Of a stretch of 64,000 nt of DNA, positions 21,485 to 36,400 are shown in pieces. How positions within the stretch are numbered: the first letter of the stretch is position 1; the number at the start of each line of letters is the position of its first letter. The notes beneath the pieces were generated by a model, which made no database searches, was not told the origin of the DNA, and was given only the letters and a program-made list of their open reading frames with translations. The translations under genes were made by a program, and so were the position numbers. The DNA is from Colias croceus (Eukaryota; Arthropoda; Insecta; Lepidoptera; Pieridae): positions 5,716,501-5,780,500 of the forward strand of contig NC_059558.1 of the NCBI RefSeq assembly GCF_905220415.1, read 5' to 3'.

Positions 21485-24400
21485 CTGGTAACCAATGATA
21501 TTATTAAAAGGTGTAGATATGTTAGTAACACGCGGGTTACAATATGTGGCTTATTGGCCAGTAACTTCAATGGCCTCCATTTTAAAATTCCAGGCTCGTA
21601 AGTTATCTCTAATAAATGCTAAACAGATAAAACAACACAAGTCTTTGAATTAACTCGAGAATATTGACTTAATTGGTTCCTAAAAGGACATCCTGAACTT
21701 TCATTCGGACAACGGGAGCCATCTTCAGCTGCGAGGATTTTTAATAAAGTAGAAGTGAACCAGTTTTTAGTTTAATAGCATTCAAATGGATGCGGGTGGC
21801 GAAAAACAGAAAAGAATGGCGTGCCCATGAAGAGGCCTATACTCAACTTTGGGTTAAACCGGGCTGAGAAAGAAGAAGAAGAACCAGTTTTTCACATTAG
21901 TGAAATGTTATATAGAAAAGCAGAGTAGAAAAGCATAGCAAACAGAATTAATGATTTGACGAATTTGCATTGATAAATTTTTTGTGCAAACAATATATTA
22001 TCACAATTTTTTTGTGCAAACATAATATTATCACTCAAGGCTTGTAAACAAATTGGCTTCTTATTTTGTCATAGGTATTTATTTTAATAGCATTCAAATG
22101 CTTTATAATCTGCCATACTTATCATCCACCAACAAGAGCAATTACTTACAGTTTAACAATGGATAATCTTGCAAATATTGTTTGATTGGTTTAATTTTAT
22201 TTTTAAGTACTCTTAGTGTTGTTTTTATTGTAAGAGGTTTTTTTAAATAAACATACTGATTCTCAAATTATGATGATTGTTTTCTTAAGTATCCTATCTT
22301 TCCCCGGTTTCCCGTTACAAATTTAGGTCATATTATTTTTTGCTTAATTTTTATACCTAATGGGTAAGTATAGAATTAAAATATTTTATGTAATATAATC
22401 CATACTAATATGCGAAAGTAACTGTCTGTCTGTCTGTTACTCAATCACGCCTTAACTACTGAACCAATTTACATGAAATTTGGTATAGAGATATTTTGAT
22501 ACCCGAGAAAGGACATAGGCTACTTTTTACCCCGGGAAATAGGTTTTATCCCGGAAATCCCACGGGAACGGGAACTATGCGGGCTTTTCTTTGACTGCGC
22601 AGGCGAAGCCGCGGGTGGTAAGCTAGTAATCATATGACCAATGTTGTGACATAATAAATATGTCTGAGCGTACATCCATCAATGAAATGACCGCTTAGCA
22701 AGTTGCTTAACTCTTAGAGCAATTAGGTACTGATAAGTGGTGCATTTAGATTTTAGATTAAATAATAAAAAAATGTTAATATAAAGTTTTGCTTATTAAC
22801 GTATAATTAACACAATATTATATTATGAATAATACAAATACTACTTGTTTAGCTTGTTGCCCTAAAAAGAGTTCGATTAAATTCTCGTTCAATGGTTAAC
22901 TCAGTAAAATTGAAAACAATGCATTAGAATTCTGCATTTTTTTTAAGTCGAATAAATATAAACTTACCTAACTAATATTGCATAAGTTATATTGCATAAA
23001 AATAGAAAAAGATCACAATTGATACATTGATAACAGATATTATACATATTATACAACTAAAATGTACACATAAACTTATAGCTACTTCACACGTTCCTTT
23101 AAAAACAATATCGTTTCATTCCACAATTCCTCAATCAAATTCTCTTCATTTTTAACCTTCCCTGTTGGTGTCAATTTACAGTTTACAAAGTAACCTCCCA
23201 ACATATTTTCAACATTAGGAGCAACACATGCATGAATTGTCGTTTGAGCACCTTCATACGGTGTTTTTATCAACCAACCAATCAACATCTTCGCGAATCT
23301 TCCAATAAAACCATATCCTAACGCGAAGATATTCGTGCTCACAATCCCTGGATGCAAACAAAATACTGAGACGTTCGCAGGCAATCTTTTCGATAGACCC
23401 TTCGTCCATAGTACAGTACACAATTTGCTATTTAGATAGCTCTTAAGAAAATTCTTAGTTTTGACTCCACTTATATCCTGTAGATCAACGTCTCCTTTAA
23501 AGTGTACCTACTTCAGACGCAACTATCACTATGCGACTTTTCGTGCTTGTCAACTTGTCCATAAGGAGACTGGTTAACAGAAACGGTCCAAGATAATTCA
23601 CTTGCATAGTTATTGCTGCACCGTCTTTAGTTATATAGTTATTCTCAGTCAAAATACCAGCGTTGTTCACTAAAATATCCAAACGATCTACCGTTTTTTT
23701 TTTTTTTTTTTTTTTTATAATGAATAGGCAGACGTTTGACCACGATCCCACCTGATGGAAAGCGGCGATGTGGTCTACTTGGATGCACGTCTGCCTAGAA
23801 GAAGCCTGTTCACCCTCGCTTTGAAAAGGTCCAGATTGTATTGTGCGGGAAATATGGAGCTAGGGAGAGAGTTCCATTCCTTAGCCGTTTTCATTAAGAA
23901 AGATGACTCGAAGCGACGTGTTCTAATAGGAGGGATATCTACAACAAAAGGATGGAATCCCTCGCCACGTCTCGAAGTGCGGTTGAGGAATGGAGATGAA
24001 GGGATAAGGTTGTGCAACCCGTACGCACACTCACCGAAATGTAACCTATAAAACACCGAAAGACATGCCACCTCACGACGATGCTCAAGGCTCAAGAGAC
24101 GAGACTCGACTAGTGAAGGGTTGTTTATTATACGTTTGGCACGTCTTTCGATCGAATCCAAAGCTCCAAGGTGGCATCTAGCTGCGCCTGCCCACAAGTG
24201 ACTACAATATTCAACACAGGATCGGACTTGAGCTTGGTAGAGATTAAGAAGCTGCCTTGGTGTGAAATATTGTCTAACCTTGTTAAGGATTCCGAGCTTT
24301 TTAGCAGCTAGATGGGCCTTGGATTCGATAAACTGCCCGAAGTTGAGTGAGGACGTTAATGTAACACCAAGCAACTCTAGGCAGTCGGTTATTGGTAGAG

Positions 24401-27400
24401 ATACACCGCGGAAAGTCGGAGTATTTGTGAAGGTGCTCCGTTTGGCAGAAAATAAGCACGCCTGGGTTTTTGAAGCATTAAAACCGACTAGATTGGCATC
24501 GCCCCAATCGGAGACAGCCCGAAGAGTTCGGTTCAAACGCTCCAACATGTCCTCCCGTAGTAATTCAGTTTCAGCCTTTGATGTGCGGGCACTGGATTTG
24601 TAACTCTCGACAATAGTGCTGTCATCTGCATAACTGAATATATTCGGATTAATCATGTCATTTATGTGAAGAAGAAACAGTGTTGCCGAGAGAACGGACC
24701 CCTGCGGAACGCCGGCATTGATGGACATTGGCTCTGACGAGCAACCATCTACAACAACACGAATCGACCGGTCCCGCAGAAAGTCAGCAATCCATGTAGT
24801 AAGGTTGCTTGGGATGCCGTAAGAGGGTAGCTTGCCTAGAAGGCTATCGTGCCAGACTCTATCGAACGCTTTAGAAATGTCCAAGGAGACCGCAAGTGCC
24901 TCCCCGTACCTCTCAACAGCTTCTCCTAAAAGATGCGTCACGTGCACTAAAAGATCGCCAGTAGATCTATTATGGCGGAAACCATACTGATGATCATTCA
25001 GCAGATCGTTGGTTTCGAGGTGCGTGAGGAGCCGATTATTCAATATACGCTCCATAGTCTTACAGATTATGGAGGTTATTGAAATAGGTCGGTAGTTGGT
25101 GGGGTCTGACCGACTGCCTTTCTTTGGAACAGGCTGCACATTGGCAAGCTTCCAGTTTTTAGGAACAACTCTAGTCGTTAACGAGAGGCGAAACAGACGT
25201 GTAAGAACAGGAGATAATTCGGGAGCACAAGTTTTTAAAACGATAGCTGGTATTCCGTCAGGTCCACTGGCTTTATTCTCATCGAGATGACGCAATGTTC
25301 TTAAAACTTCCTTGTTTGTGATGCGGATGTCAGGCATATGAACGCCACAATGTTGAATTGTGGGTGGAACAATACTAGGTGGGTTTAGACGAGAGTTGTT
25401 GGCAAATAATGAGGCAAAAACATCTGCCTTATCCCTTGCATTATGAGCCAGAGAACCATCGGGTCTCATCAACGGAGGTAGAGTGGGACGACAGAAGTTT
25501 GTCTCGACAGCTTTGGCCAAGGACCAGAAGGCTTTACTTCCTGCGGGGTAAGAAACAAGCTTACTTCCAATATGCCGCACATGAGCAAAACGAGCCTTCT
25601 TTTGCATTTTTTTGCAGGTTTTCGAAGCTTTGTTGAAGGCTTTCTTTTTTTCCCGAATATCGTGAGCTTTACGGATTCGAGCATCGACCCAGGCTTGGAA
25701 AGCTGCTTGCTTTTTAGCCAATGCAGCTTTACATTGGGCATTGAACCACGGTCTAGCATTGTTGTTGATGCGAATATCAGAAAATGGTATAAAATATTCC
25801 ATCGCCTGATGAATCACACCAACAACATTATCCGCACAGCTGGATGGGTCAGCGGTAGAAAAGCACACTTGCCGCCAAGGATAGGATGCAAAAAAATGCC
25901 GCATCTCATCCCAGTCCGCTGAGTTATAACGCCATACTCTCCTTGTTCCCTTTAAAGATGGATCTGCAGGAGAGTATGAAGACACGGACTTTACCAGACA
26001 GTGATCAGATGTCCCCAGTGGAGCGGAGACAGCGACCACATGACGGTCTGGTTCTGTCGTCAGGAAAAGGTCGAGACAGTTGGCAGTATGGCTGTCGATG
26101 TCTGGTACACGAGTTGCGTCAACTACCAGCTGAGAAAGGTTAAAGGATGTTGCGAAATTAAAGGCCTCTTTCCCAGCATGGTCCGTCTTCTGGAACGGGA
26201 ACAGCCAGTCTGCATGGCAGGCATTAAAATCCCCCAGAAAGACAAGTTCAGCACTCGGATATCTAAGTTGTACTACATCTGCTACTTCACTCAGATAATT
26301 AAATAGCCGTGTGGTCTCCTGATCTCCTTTGTGCGAACGGTATACACAAGCATAAACTATCTTGTCCATACCCGTATCTGCCATAATCCAAAGCACAGAA
26401 AAACTGGGTTCCTCGAGGTCACGGAGACGCAGAGTGCAAATGTCTTCACGAACATATACACAGGTACCAGCTTTTGAATGAAAGTTATGTTCAAGTATGT
26501 AACCGGGGTACCCGAGATATGTCGTGTCATCTGGACATCGGATTTGCGTCTCTGTCAGGAATAGAAGGTGCGGCTTTTCAGTCTCAAGATGGTGGTGGAC
26601 CGGTGTGAGATTAGAGTGCAAGCCTCGAATATTTGAGAGGTGCACCTGAAGAGAGAGGAAGTGCAGCCGCTGTGAATTCTGTATTCCTTTATGTAACTTT
26701 TTCATATTTATTTTGAGAGTGATTAGGCGGGGAGTAAAATAGAAGTTGAACGAGGCAATGCATTTGGAACCACCTAATGTCTACATGCTATCGTCCATAA
26801 ATAAACCTAGCCTGGAGACTGCGGGGACGCCCGAAACCCCCTGAATATCGCCAACGGGTCCTCTCATCCGATCGCCAATCGGCACGTTGGAGCCAATCCA
26901 GGATTATGCACAGGCGGCGGGGCAGCCTTTCTCGAGTGGCTAATTCGTTACTTGGGCCCCCTACAACCTGCGGTCGGCCAGCGGTAAACCGTTTCTTCGG
27001 ATCCCGCTACCCTCCAAGACTAGGATGTTCAGGACAACAACACATGGACAATAGATTCGGTTCTCCAATGCAGAGCAACTGTTCATACCTATTTTACCCT
27101 TCTTTACATGGGCTTCATCTGCCATCATCCCGGAACACGACGAGCGTTTGGCGGCATGGCTTTGACAGATGGGTGGTGACTAGCCGGGACAAATTGTCTT
27201 CCACCAGTATAATTCGGTTACTCATTTAGCACTACCCGGGGAGCACGTGTAGGGTATCTAGAGTCAAAGCCTACGGACGCGAGTAACGTTGCCCCCCAAA
27301 AGTTGCCGTTTTGTTTATATCCTCAGCGAATGTTCTGACGCTTTTGAAGTCAGCGAGGTCCAAGTGTCGATATTCCACTTTCTCATTGCCTGTGGCTTCT

Positions 27401-30400
27401 ATAATATTTTTCACGGATGCATCAGAGTTATTCACGTCAGCAATGATGACTTTGGCACCTCGGTTCGCCAGGTCTTTTGCTGTTTGGAAGCCTATTCCCG
27501 AATTTCCACCGGTCACAATGACGAGTTTCCCATCGAGTCTTGCTGTGCACTTGCATAGAACATTGGTAGGTTCTGTCAACACTCGTGCGACAAAAAGGGT
27601 TGCTATAAGCAAACAGTATGCAAGTAACGCCACTATAAGAAGAGAGAAAAGTATTCCCAGTATCGTTGGCAACATGTTGTCCTCACGATGTTTTTTGGTT
27701 GATTGTTTTTCAGAAATTTGATAAAAGGTTATGAACGTGTTCTAAGGGTCCCGTTTTCTTCTTGAGTGATTAAATAATTATAAATAAGTTGGTCTCGTTT
27801 TTATCGAAATTACTATTTATGTTTCATGGTCAGACAAGATCTAGTTAATTTGTGTTGCATGCACTTATTTAGTAAAGGTGCACAAATACACAAAGTATCA
27901 ATCACAGACATACACACAGCAGATCGGCAGATTCAATTTTATTAATGTATAGGTATTGAAATTTTGAATAAGTAAAAATCGGTTTTAACTACAATGTTAA
28001 GATACAATTTGACGAATTAAAAACTCTTTGTAACTTTTGACTATCACGAGGGGACCATTGTATAATCTATGAACTTTCTATGAAAATAAACAAATCAAAA
28101 TTGGGATTCACAGTGTATGTTAATGCAAAGATATAAATTATTATTGCAATGCGATAAGCACAGAACAGTGCGATAAGTAATAACTTGGATACAGATGCGA
28201 TAAATTTATTCTTTAGGATTTATTAATAAAACTAGTAGCTAGTAGAAAATTATCGAATTTTTAGGGTACAATACAATGATTCGTTCCGAATGTTATTCAA
28301 ACTACCGCGTTGGTGTAGCGCGTCTAGCATGTTCGCAGAAGCCCGCGTGCCGGTTCTCGATGCATTGATAACGAATTTTGGTAGCAGCATCTTGGCATTT
28401 TATGCCCGGCTTCTGCGTTAATATTATGATTTCTAAATTGATACTTTTTTGTATTATTTCAATAACTGTGTAATGTAATGTAACTCTTGTATTTTATTTT
28501 TGCCTAACGGATCTTAGTCGTCCATTAATGTACATAATAATTCAATAAAGGATATTTTATTTATTTTATTTTTTTTTAATACTTGTATGTTCTTTACGTT
28601 GAACCATTTTGATATCAAGACATTCAAAGTCTCAAAAGGAATATGTTTTCTCGCCTTTGCAACATTTTTATGGAGCAAAACAGATCAAAACACTTCAGCT
28701 TTAGGTGTAATGTTAGTACTTTACATCATCATCATCTTCATTCTGTAAACTTATACCTATATAATACTGTACTTTTCTTGTTAAATTTTTTCTTTCGTAT
28801 TTTTAATTTAATACCCACTAAAAAATTTGTTTTTAACTATCTGTTAGTCATTGCTTACGCCTCTGTGGCAGGAAATTTCGGGAAATAATATGCTCGATTA
28901 TATCTCTATAAACAAAAATATGACCATAAAACATTGAGATATACATATGGAGACGACACCGCCTACATCACTTATGTTCCGCTCAACATACGCCATATGG
29001 CGTAACTGCACGCTCATTTTTTATTTGTTTTAAAGTGAAACGCATCAAATATGCCTTCGTGTGTGTTATGATATTGCACAAATAATACAAATAATACGGA
29101 AAAGTGCAAAGGAATACTTTCATCGGTAAGTACCTAGTTAACTAGATAATAATTTTTAAAACTTAGTTAGAGCAAAAAAATGGCGCTCAGATTTTGTTCG
29201 TGGCGTCTCCTCCATGTGTAGTAATATTATCTCAATGCCATAAAATTGCTACGCTGCTTCGTAAAAGAGTGACAAACAAACCCGTTTGTATTAATATTGA
29301 ACTTTGTATAGTATGGAAAACTTATTCATTCAACTTTAAGCTGGCGAGGTCAGTCACTATGTGCTAAACATAGTTTAGTATAGTTTATAGCGCAGGTTCT
29401 CAGTGCCATATTATTAAAAAAGAAAACAAAGTTTAGACCTAAGGTCTCTAACCTCTACCTCTAAACTCTATATTAAAATAATAAATTATTGCTACGTGTT
29501 TAAAAATCAAAGCGTTGATGTAGTGTTTTATTTATTTGGCCCCAATTAACGTTCACCCATCGTTAAAAACTAATTAGATAGGTAGGTATATTTTTCAATG
29601 GAATTGGTTAAATAATTCTCTTTAAAATCTCTATTATAGGAAACATTAATTAATCTACCGTGAATCACAACTACAAAAAGTATATTGTATAAGACGTGAT
29701 AACGGAATAGTTAAACGAGATGTTGGAATTATTTATTTCGACTCATGCTTTATCACTTCACAACAGACTTAGTAATCGACCGCTAGCTCGTGAGGCACAA
29801 TGTCGATGTTTATATTTAGTATCGTTTACATGTTACATGTGTTATTCTATATAATTGTGACTTTATTTCTTTTTATCATTGGATTTCGGCTTTATTTCCA
29901 ACCAGTGAAAGAAGTGTGTAGATGTAAGACGAAGCTTAACGGGAAGGTGGCTCTAGTGACGGGAGGGAACTCGGGCATCGGGCTGGAGACGGCCAGGGAG
30001 CTGGCGAGCCGCGGGGCGAAGGTCATCATAGCGAGTAGAGACGTCGCCCGGTCCGCGGCAGCCGTCAGCGACATCATCAGCACCACGGCCAACCCGCACG
30101 TACATCACAAACACCTGGACCTCTCCAAATTTAAAAGCGTTAGGCAGCTCGCCGAAGATATCAACAAAAGCGCAGATCCGCTGCATATTTTGGTTAACAA
30201 TGCTGGAGTCAGCAGTCTAGAGAATCGTCTCACTGAAGATGGAATTGACAGGATCATGCAGATCAATCATTTTGGACATGCTCTGTTAACTCATTTGTTA
30301 TTGGATAAGTTGAAGGAATCAGCTCCGAGCCGGATCGTCGTTGTATCTTCATTCCTGCATTATTTAACTAAATTGGATGTAAATGATATAGCCGCGAAAA

Positions 30401-33400
30401 AGAAGTCTCATTACATGGTGAGGTATAATAATAGTAAGCTATTAAATATATTATGGGTGCGAGCGCTCGCCAAGCGGTTACCAAAGGGTGTGACTGTCAA
30501 TTGCTTGCACCCTGGTGTGGTGAGCACCAACATGTTCCAAAAAGTACCACCGTGGCTAGGTTATATTGTTGGAAATTTTGTAGCGATATTTTTTAAGGTT
30601 CCAAAGGAGGGAGCACAAACGGTCATACATTTATGTCTAAGTCCTGAATTTGAGAAACAATCTGGTGCATATTATGTGGAGTGTCAGTTAAGAAAACCTT
30701 CGAAAGTGGCACAAGATGAGGATTTATCGGAAGCTGTATGGCAGAAAACTATCGAGTTGATCAAACAATGATTTTGTACAATTAATTGGATCTATAATAT
30801 GTGAGATATTAATAGGTATGTACGGCTCTACGAGGTCATTGATAGTCATATCAAGGGACTTATTATTGTTATATTAACTTAATTGTTGTTAAATTGTTCA
30901 TGTTATAACAATAATAATTAATAATGTGTATATACTTAGATATATAAAAGTTAATCATTATGTTTAGTTTAAGGTTATTGATTTGTTCTTAGAAATTATC
31001 TAAGCAATAAATATTTTACTGTAAAAATATGTGTTAATAACATATCTAGGTAACACACACAGATAATTTTGTTATTTTGAGACGAATAAATGTTTTTTTT
31101 TATTTGTGTTTTTTTATGCATAGATAACTATGCCTATACCTACCATAGACAATCCAGCTAGCTTGATAATTGAGTTGATAACTGTATCATTGTATGTGGG
31201 TAATACATATTTTTGATTTCTGTATTTTTTATCAGAAATAATTAGTCTTCATTTAGGTATATAGAGTTTTTCGATTCATAGCATATTTACATTATATTTT
31301 TCTATGTTTTCTCATATCATGCAACTATATTATGTAATTTGAAATCTCAGTAGGTAAGTAGTAAGTACCTACACGTGTAGTTATTAACAAAGATTTAGGG
31401 CCGATTTTTCAATCCTTGGTTATAACTTATTCGTTGAAAGTTTCAAAAATGTATTCTAATTATAAATGTATTTGACACTAAGATTTGACAGTGTACAAGT
31501 GACATTTTAATATTAGGTATAGTGTAATACTTTATTGGACGGTAAGTCTTGAAAAATCGGCCCTTAATTGTCGTAAAGTGAAAATTTTGACAATCAGGTT
31601 CAAACCAGACGAATAACACATAGGTAATTCAATTTTAATTAGAATGAAATCACCTAATTTACATAATAAATAGATGAATAAATTTACTGATAGAATAATT
31701 ACATTTTGATTTGAATCAACGCACAAAAATTGAAAACGTTATTTGAATACAAAATATGTAAGTATGGTAATTGATGTCAATGACTCGATAACATTAAAGA
31801 CAGAAACCAGTAACCACAACAATTATTTGTTATCTAAGGCATGAAGGAGGAAGCATAAGGATCCTGTATTTCCCTTTTTAATTGCTGAAAGAGTCTTGTT
31901 GAAAATAAAATATGAGTAGTTAGGCATAAGCTTTGAGTCTAATGATAACCTGATAAAAATATAAAATACTAGCTTTCCGCCTCTTCGCCCGCGCTTTCAA
32001 ATAAACACCCGCATAGTTCCCGTTCCCGTGGGATTTCCGGGATAAAACCTATCCTATGTGTTAATCCAAGTTACCCTCTATATAACATTTAGTTACTAAA
32101 ATAAAACATTTGATTTTGGTAATTGTTACATGTAATTAAGTAATTAACTATCATTTTAATAATACATAATAAAATATTGTTATTATTTGGCGCAGAAACA
32201 TGGTCGTTCACAAAGGGCCTGATAAACAAATTAAGAGTGACCCAACGAGCTATGGAGAGAGCAATGCTCGGAATTTCTCTGCGCGACAAGATCCGCAATA
32301 CGGAAATTCGCAGACGAACCAAGGTAACCGACATTGCTCTCAGAGTCTCCAAACTAAAATGGCAGTGGGCAGGCCACATAGCGCGCAGGACCGATGCTCG
32401 TTGGGGAATGCAGGTCCTTGAATGGCGACCACGAACCGGACGGCGCACTGTTGGTCGCCCTCCAACTAGGTGGTCGGATGATATAGTCAAGACAGCTGGA
32501 CGCAGATGGCTGACCAAAGCCAAAGACCGGCAACTGTGGCACATTATGGGGGAGGCCTTCGTCCAACAGTGGACTTATCCGGGCTGAATGGATGGATGGA
32601 TGGATGGATTATTTAATTCATCAAAATTATTATATATTTTTTTTCTTACTATCGACCAATTTACCTACTCATAAATTTTATATCAAATTTTATATTCATG
32701 ATGAAAACGAGTGGTAAGCCTTGGACCAGTTGGCAAGAATCTTAAACATACCTATATTTATTTAAAAAAATTAGCTAGGTACCTAAGTACGTAGGTATGT
32801 GAAAAGCCCCGTCCGATTAGGGCCCTTCTGGCCTCCTCCACTCAAGCGACAGCCCAAGCCGAGGTTCGAGATCCCCGTCAAGGGGGGACGCCCTTGTGCA
32901 TGTCGCTACCAGGGTGAACCTTCAGTTCGCCCCCGCGTCCGCGTTAAAATGTAGAAGCCCTTCTGGCTAACATTGAGAGACACCACAAAAAAAAAAAAAA
33001 ATGTGAAAAGCCTTTTATTAGTGTTGTAGTATGGTCATTGCATATAATTATATTATTATTAGTTATTCGTTCATTTATCCTATTGGTATGTCAGTACTAA
33101 GTAAGTATTATGTGATTAAGCTTAATGGCTATAACTAAACCAGAAACCTATAAGTTATATCTTACAGTTACATATACAATGTTTTGTGCAAGTTTGTATT
33201 TATATTTAAAAGTATCTATGTGATATCTAGCACAATATTATATACTAGGTTTCCGCGCGCGGCTTCGCCCGCGCTGTCAAAGAAAAACCCGTATAGTTCT
33301 CGTTCCCGTGGGATTTCCGGGATTGCGTCATTTTCCCGGGATAAAAAGTAGCCTATGTCCTTTCTCGGGTATCAAAATATCTCCATACCAAACATGAAAA

Positions 33401-36400
33401 TTGGTTCAGTAGTTTAGGCGTGATTGAGTAACAGACAGACAGAGTTACTTTCGCATTTTTATTATTAAGTATGGATATATATCTGTCAACAGTGTATCTA
33501 TAAAGTAAATTACTAGTCTTAAAATGGACTGTTTTCTATGAGATATAATTGAAAATATTGAAGTTTTCTTGCACTGAAATTGTCCCCTTTTAATACTGAA
33601 ACGTTCGGAAATATAGGTACTATCTCCATAGTTTATTATAATTGGATAATAAAATGAATATTATGTAAATAGACCAGTTATCAATAGTGAATCGGACTTG
33701 CACTCAATTCTTAGTGCATTCGCACTTGTCCTCATTATGTTTAATAATAACTACATAATATAAAAAGTCGCTTTCCACCGTGTGTGTCTGTATGCTTAGA
33801 TTTTAAAAATAAGCAACAAATTTTGATCCCTATCGAAAATTCTAAAAATTATATTCTTTAATAGATGTAAGATACAAGTTATCTACGAAGTTAGGAAGCT
33901 CTACTTACAATGAAGCTCTACTTATAATGAAGCTCTACCTATATTAAAATAATAAATTATTGCTACGTATCTAGACACGCGGCAGCGTGTCAAGCCGAGG
34001 TCAAGCGAAGAGAACTGGCGAGCAGCAGCCGTGTGTATATTTACACGAACCATTTGGAGCCACTTTTCACCCCCTTATAACTCGAAAACTATTTAAGTTA
34101 AATAAACCATACATACATATGTACATATGAAGAGGACCTCAAGATAAACAAGAACCTAAAATTTCATAAATACAGATTAAACAGTTGCGTAGATATTAAT
34201 ATCCAAAAATCGCCATAATTTGATGAGGCTAGTTTTACATACTGTTTATATTTTGTGAGGTTCTAAAAACTAGCCTCATCAAATTATGGGGTTCAATAGG
34301 TCATTAGTTGTTTGCTTTGTGAAAATAATTATATTATTCAAATTAAAAAAGTTATATTTTGGAATAAACATTGTTCTCTAAGGGAAAATAAAACAATTGA
34401 GTTTTCAGTCAACCTAAGAACTTAATACATCTTTGTAAATAAATTTCTGGACTGTCTGCAGAACTTGGCAGTTGGCACACATTTAGATCTCATTTCTTTT
34501 TTTGGCAAATTAAGTCAACGATTGAACTCGGCTCCAAATTTTACATTTATGTTTTTGGTGGGTTTAAAACAAACAAAGCGTTGTAGTCTTTTATTTATTT
34601 AGGCTGGTTAATTATTAACCTATTCACCCATAGATATATTTCTCAATTGAATTTTAATCAAGTAGACATAGTAATTCTTTTAAAAATACCTATCTAATAT
34701 GGGAAACATTAATTAACTAGGTATCGTAAATCACATCTATCAGTAAAAGTTATAACAATTACAAACGTGCTGAATAGTTAAACGAGACGTTGGAATTATT
34801 TACGTCGACTCATATTTTATCACTTCACAACAGACTTAGTAATCGACCGCTAGCTCGTGAGGCACAATGTCGATGTTTATATTTAATATCGTTTACCTAT
34901 TACAAGTGTTATTCTATATAATCGTGACTTTATTTTTTATTATCATTGGATGTCGGCTTTATTTCCAACCAGTGAAAGAAGTGTGTAGATGTAAGACGAA
35001 GCTTAACGGGAAGGTGGCTCTAGTGACGGGAGGGAACTCGGGCATCGGGCTGGAGACGGCCAGGGAGCTGGCGAGCCGCGGGGCGAAGGTCATCATAGCG
35101 AGCAGAGACGTCGCCCGGTCCGCGGCAGCCGTCAGCGACATCATCAGCACCACGGGCAACCCGCACGTACATCACAAACACTTGGACCTCTCCAAATTTA
35201 AAAGCGTTAGGCAGCTTGCCGAAGATATCAACAAAAGCGCAGATCCTCTGCATATTTTGGTTAACAATGCTGGTGTCGGCAGTCTAGAGAATCGTCTCAC
35301 TGAAGATGGAATTGACAAGATCATGCAGATCAATCATTTTGGACATGCTCTGTTAACTCATTTGTTATTGGATAAGTTGAAAGAATCAGCTCCGAGCCGG
35401 ATCGTCGTTGTATCTTCACTCCTGCATTATGTATCTAAATTGGATTTAAATGATTTAGCCGCGAAAAAGAAGTCTCATTACATGGTGAGGTACACTAATA
35501 GTAAGCTATTAAATATACTATGGGTGCGAGCGCTTGCCAAGCGGTTACCAAAGGGTGTGACTGTCAATTGCTTGCACCCTGGTTTGGTGAGCACTAACAT
35601 ATTCCAAAAATTACCACCGTGGCTAAGTTATATTGCTGGAAATGTTATTGCGATATTTTTTAAGGTTCCAAAGGAGGGAGCACAAACGGTCATACATTTA
35701 TGTCTAAGTCCTGAATTTGAGGAACAATCTGGAGGATATTATATGGAGTGTCAGTTAAGGAAACCTTCGAAAGTGGCGCAAGATGAGGATTTATCGGAAG
35801 CCGTATGGCAGAAAACTATGGAGTTGATCAAACAATGATTTTGTACAATTAATTGGATCTATAATATGTGAGATATTAATATAGGTATGTACGGCTCTAC
35901 GAGGTTAATCAAGGCACTTATTATTGTTATATTTTTTACTTCATTGTTGTTAAATTGTTCATGTTCTAACAGTAATAATTAATAATGTGCGTAGACCCTA
36001 TTAAATCGTTGCGTAGACCTGTATAAGTGTAAAGTTTAAATAGAAGTTTTTAATATTTATAAGTATTGTATATTTATAGGTACTTCATTTCAGTTCTCAA
36101 TAAATATTTATATTTATTTATAAAAAGAATGTGATATTTGTACATAAAAATATGTTCAGTGCATAAGTTTATAAAGATCCTAAGATCTCTATATTTATGT
36201 ACAACATCATTATAAATATCCCAATATAGAACAGGAAATTCCATAAATAATAATATTTAAACTGGTTTGTAAACGAAACCTAACACACAGATAATTTTAC
36301 GTTGAGACAAATAAATGTTTTTTTTTTATTTGTGTCATTTATTTTATCTAAGTAAGTCATTTAATTTGTTTTATATATAACTGATAATTGCAGTAATATG

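Larger units (their letters stand above)
23082..27675 (-). pseudogene. SDR1: retinol dehydrogenase-like SDR interrupted by a LINE
   Basis: Intronless SDR (RDH11/12/13-like). The N-terminal half 27675-27306 has a hydrophobic anchor, then the cofactor motif TGGNSGIG. The C-terminal half is 23697-23082 (LDILVNNAG, YLNSK for Y-x3-K, CLHPGIVSTN, C-terminus LKERVK). A LINE sits between them with CCGTTTT on both sides; the flanking codons INKT and VDRLD then join in frame. A second lesion at about 23505-23512, an apparent 4-bp GGTA insertion, shifts the frame after VASEV. It is nested in a PTPDC1 intron, on the same strand as the host gene. Confidence 0.88.

Noticed and set aside
26906..27229. Open frame on plus in the 5' part of the LINE.
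   Set aside because: Opposite to the element's direction and without known motifs.
34959..35253. Opposite-strand open frames repeated at SDR2, SDR3 and SDR4.
   Set aside because: They are GC-rich shadows of the conserved SDR coding segment and recur only because the segment is duplicated or converted.
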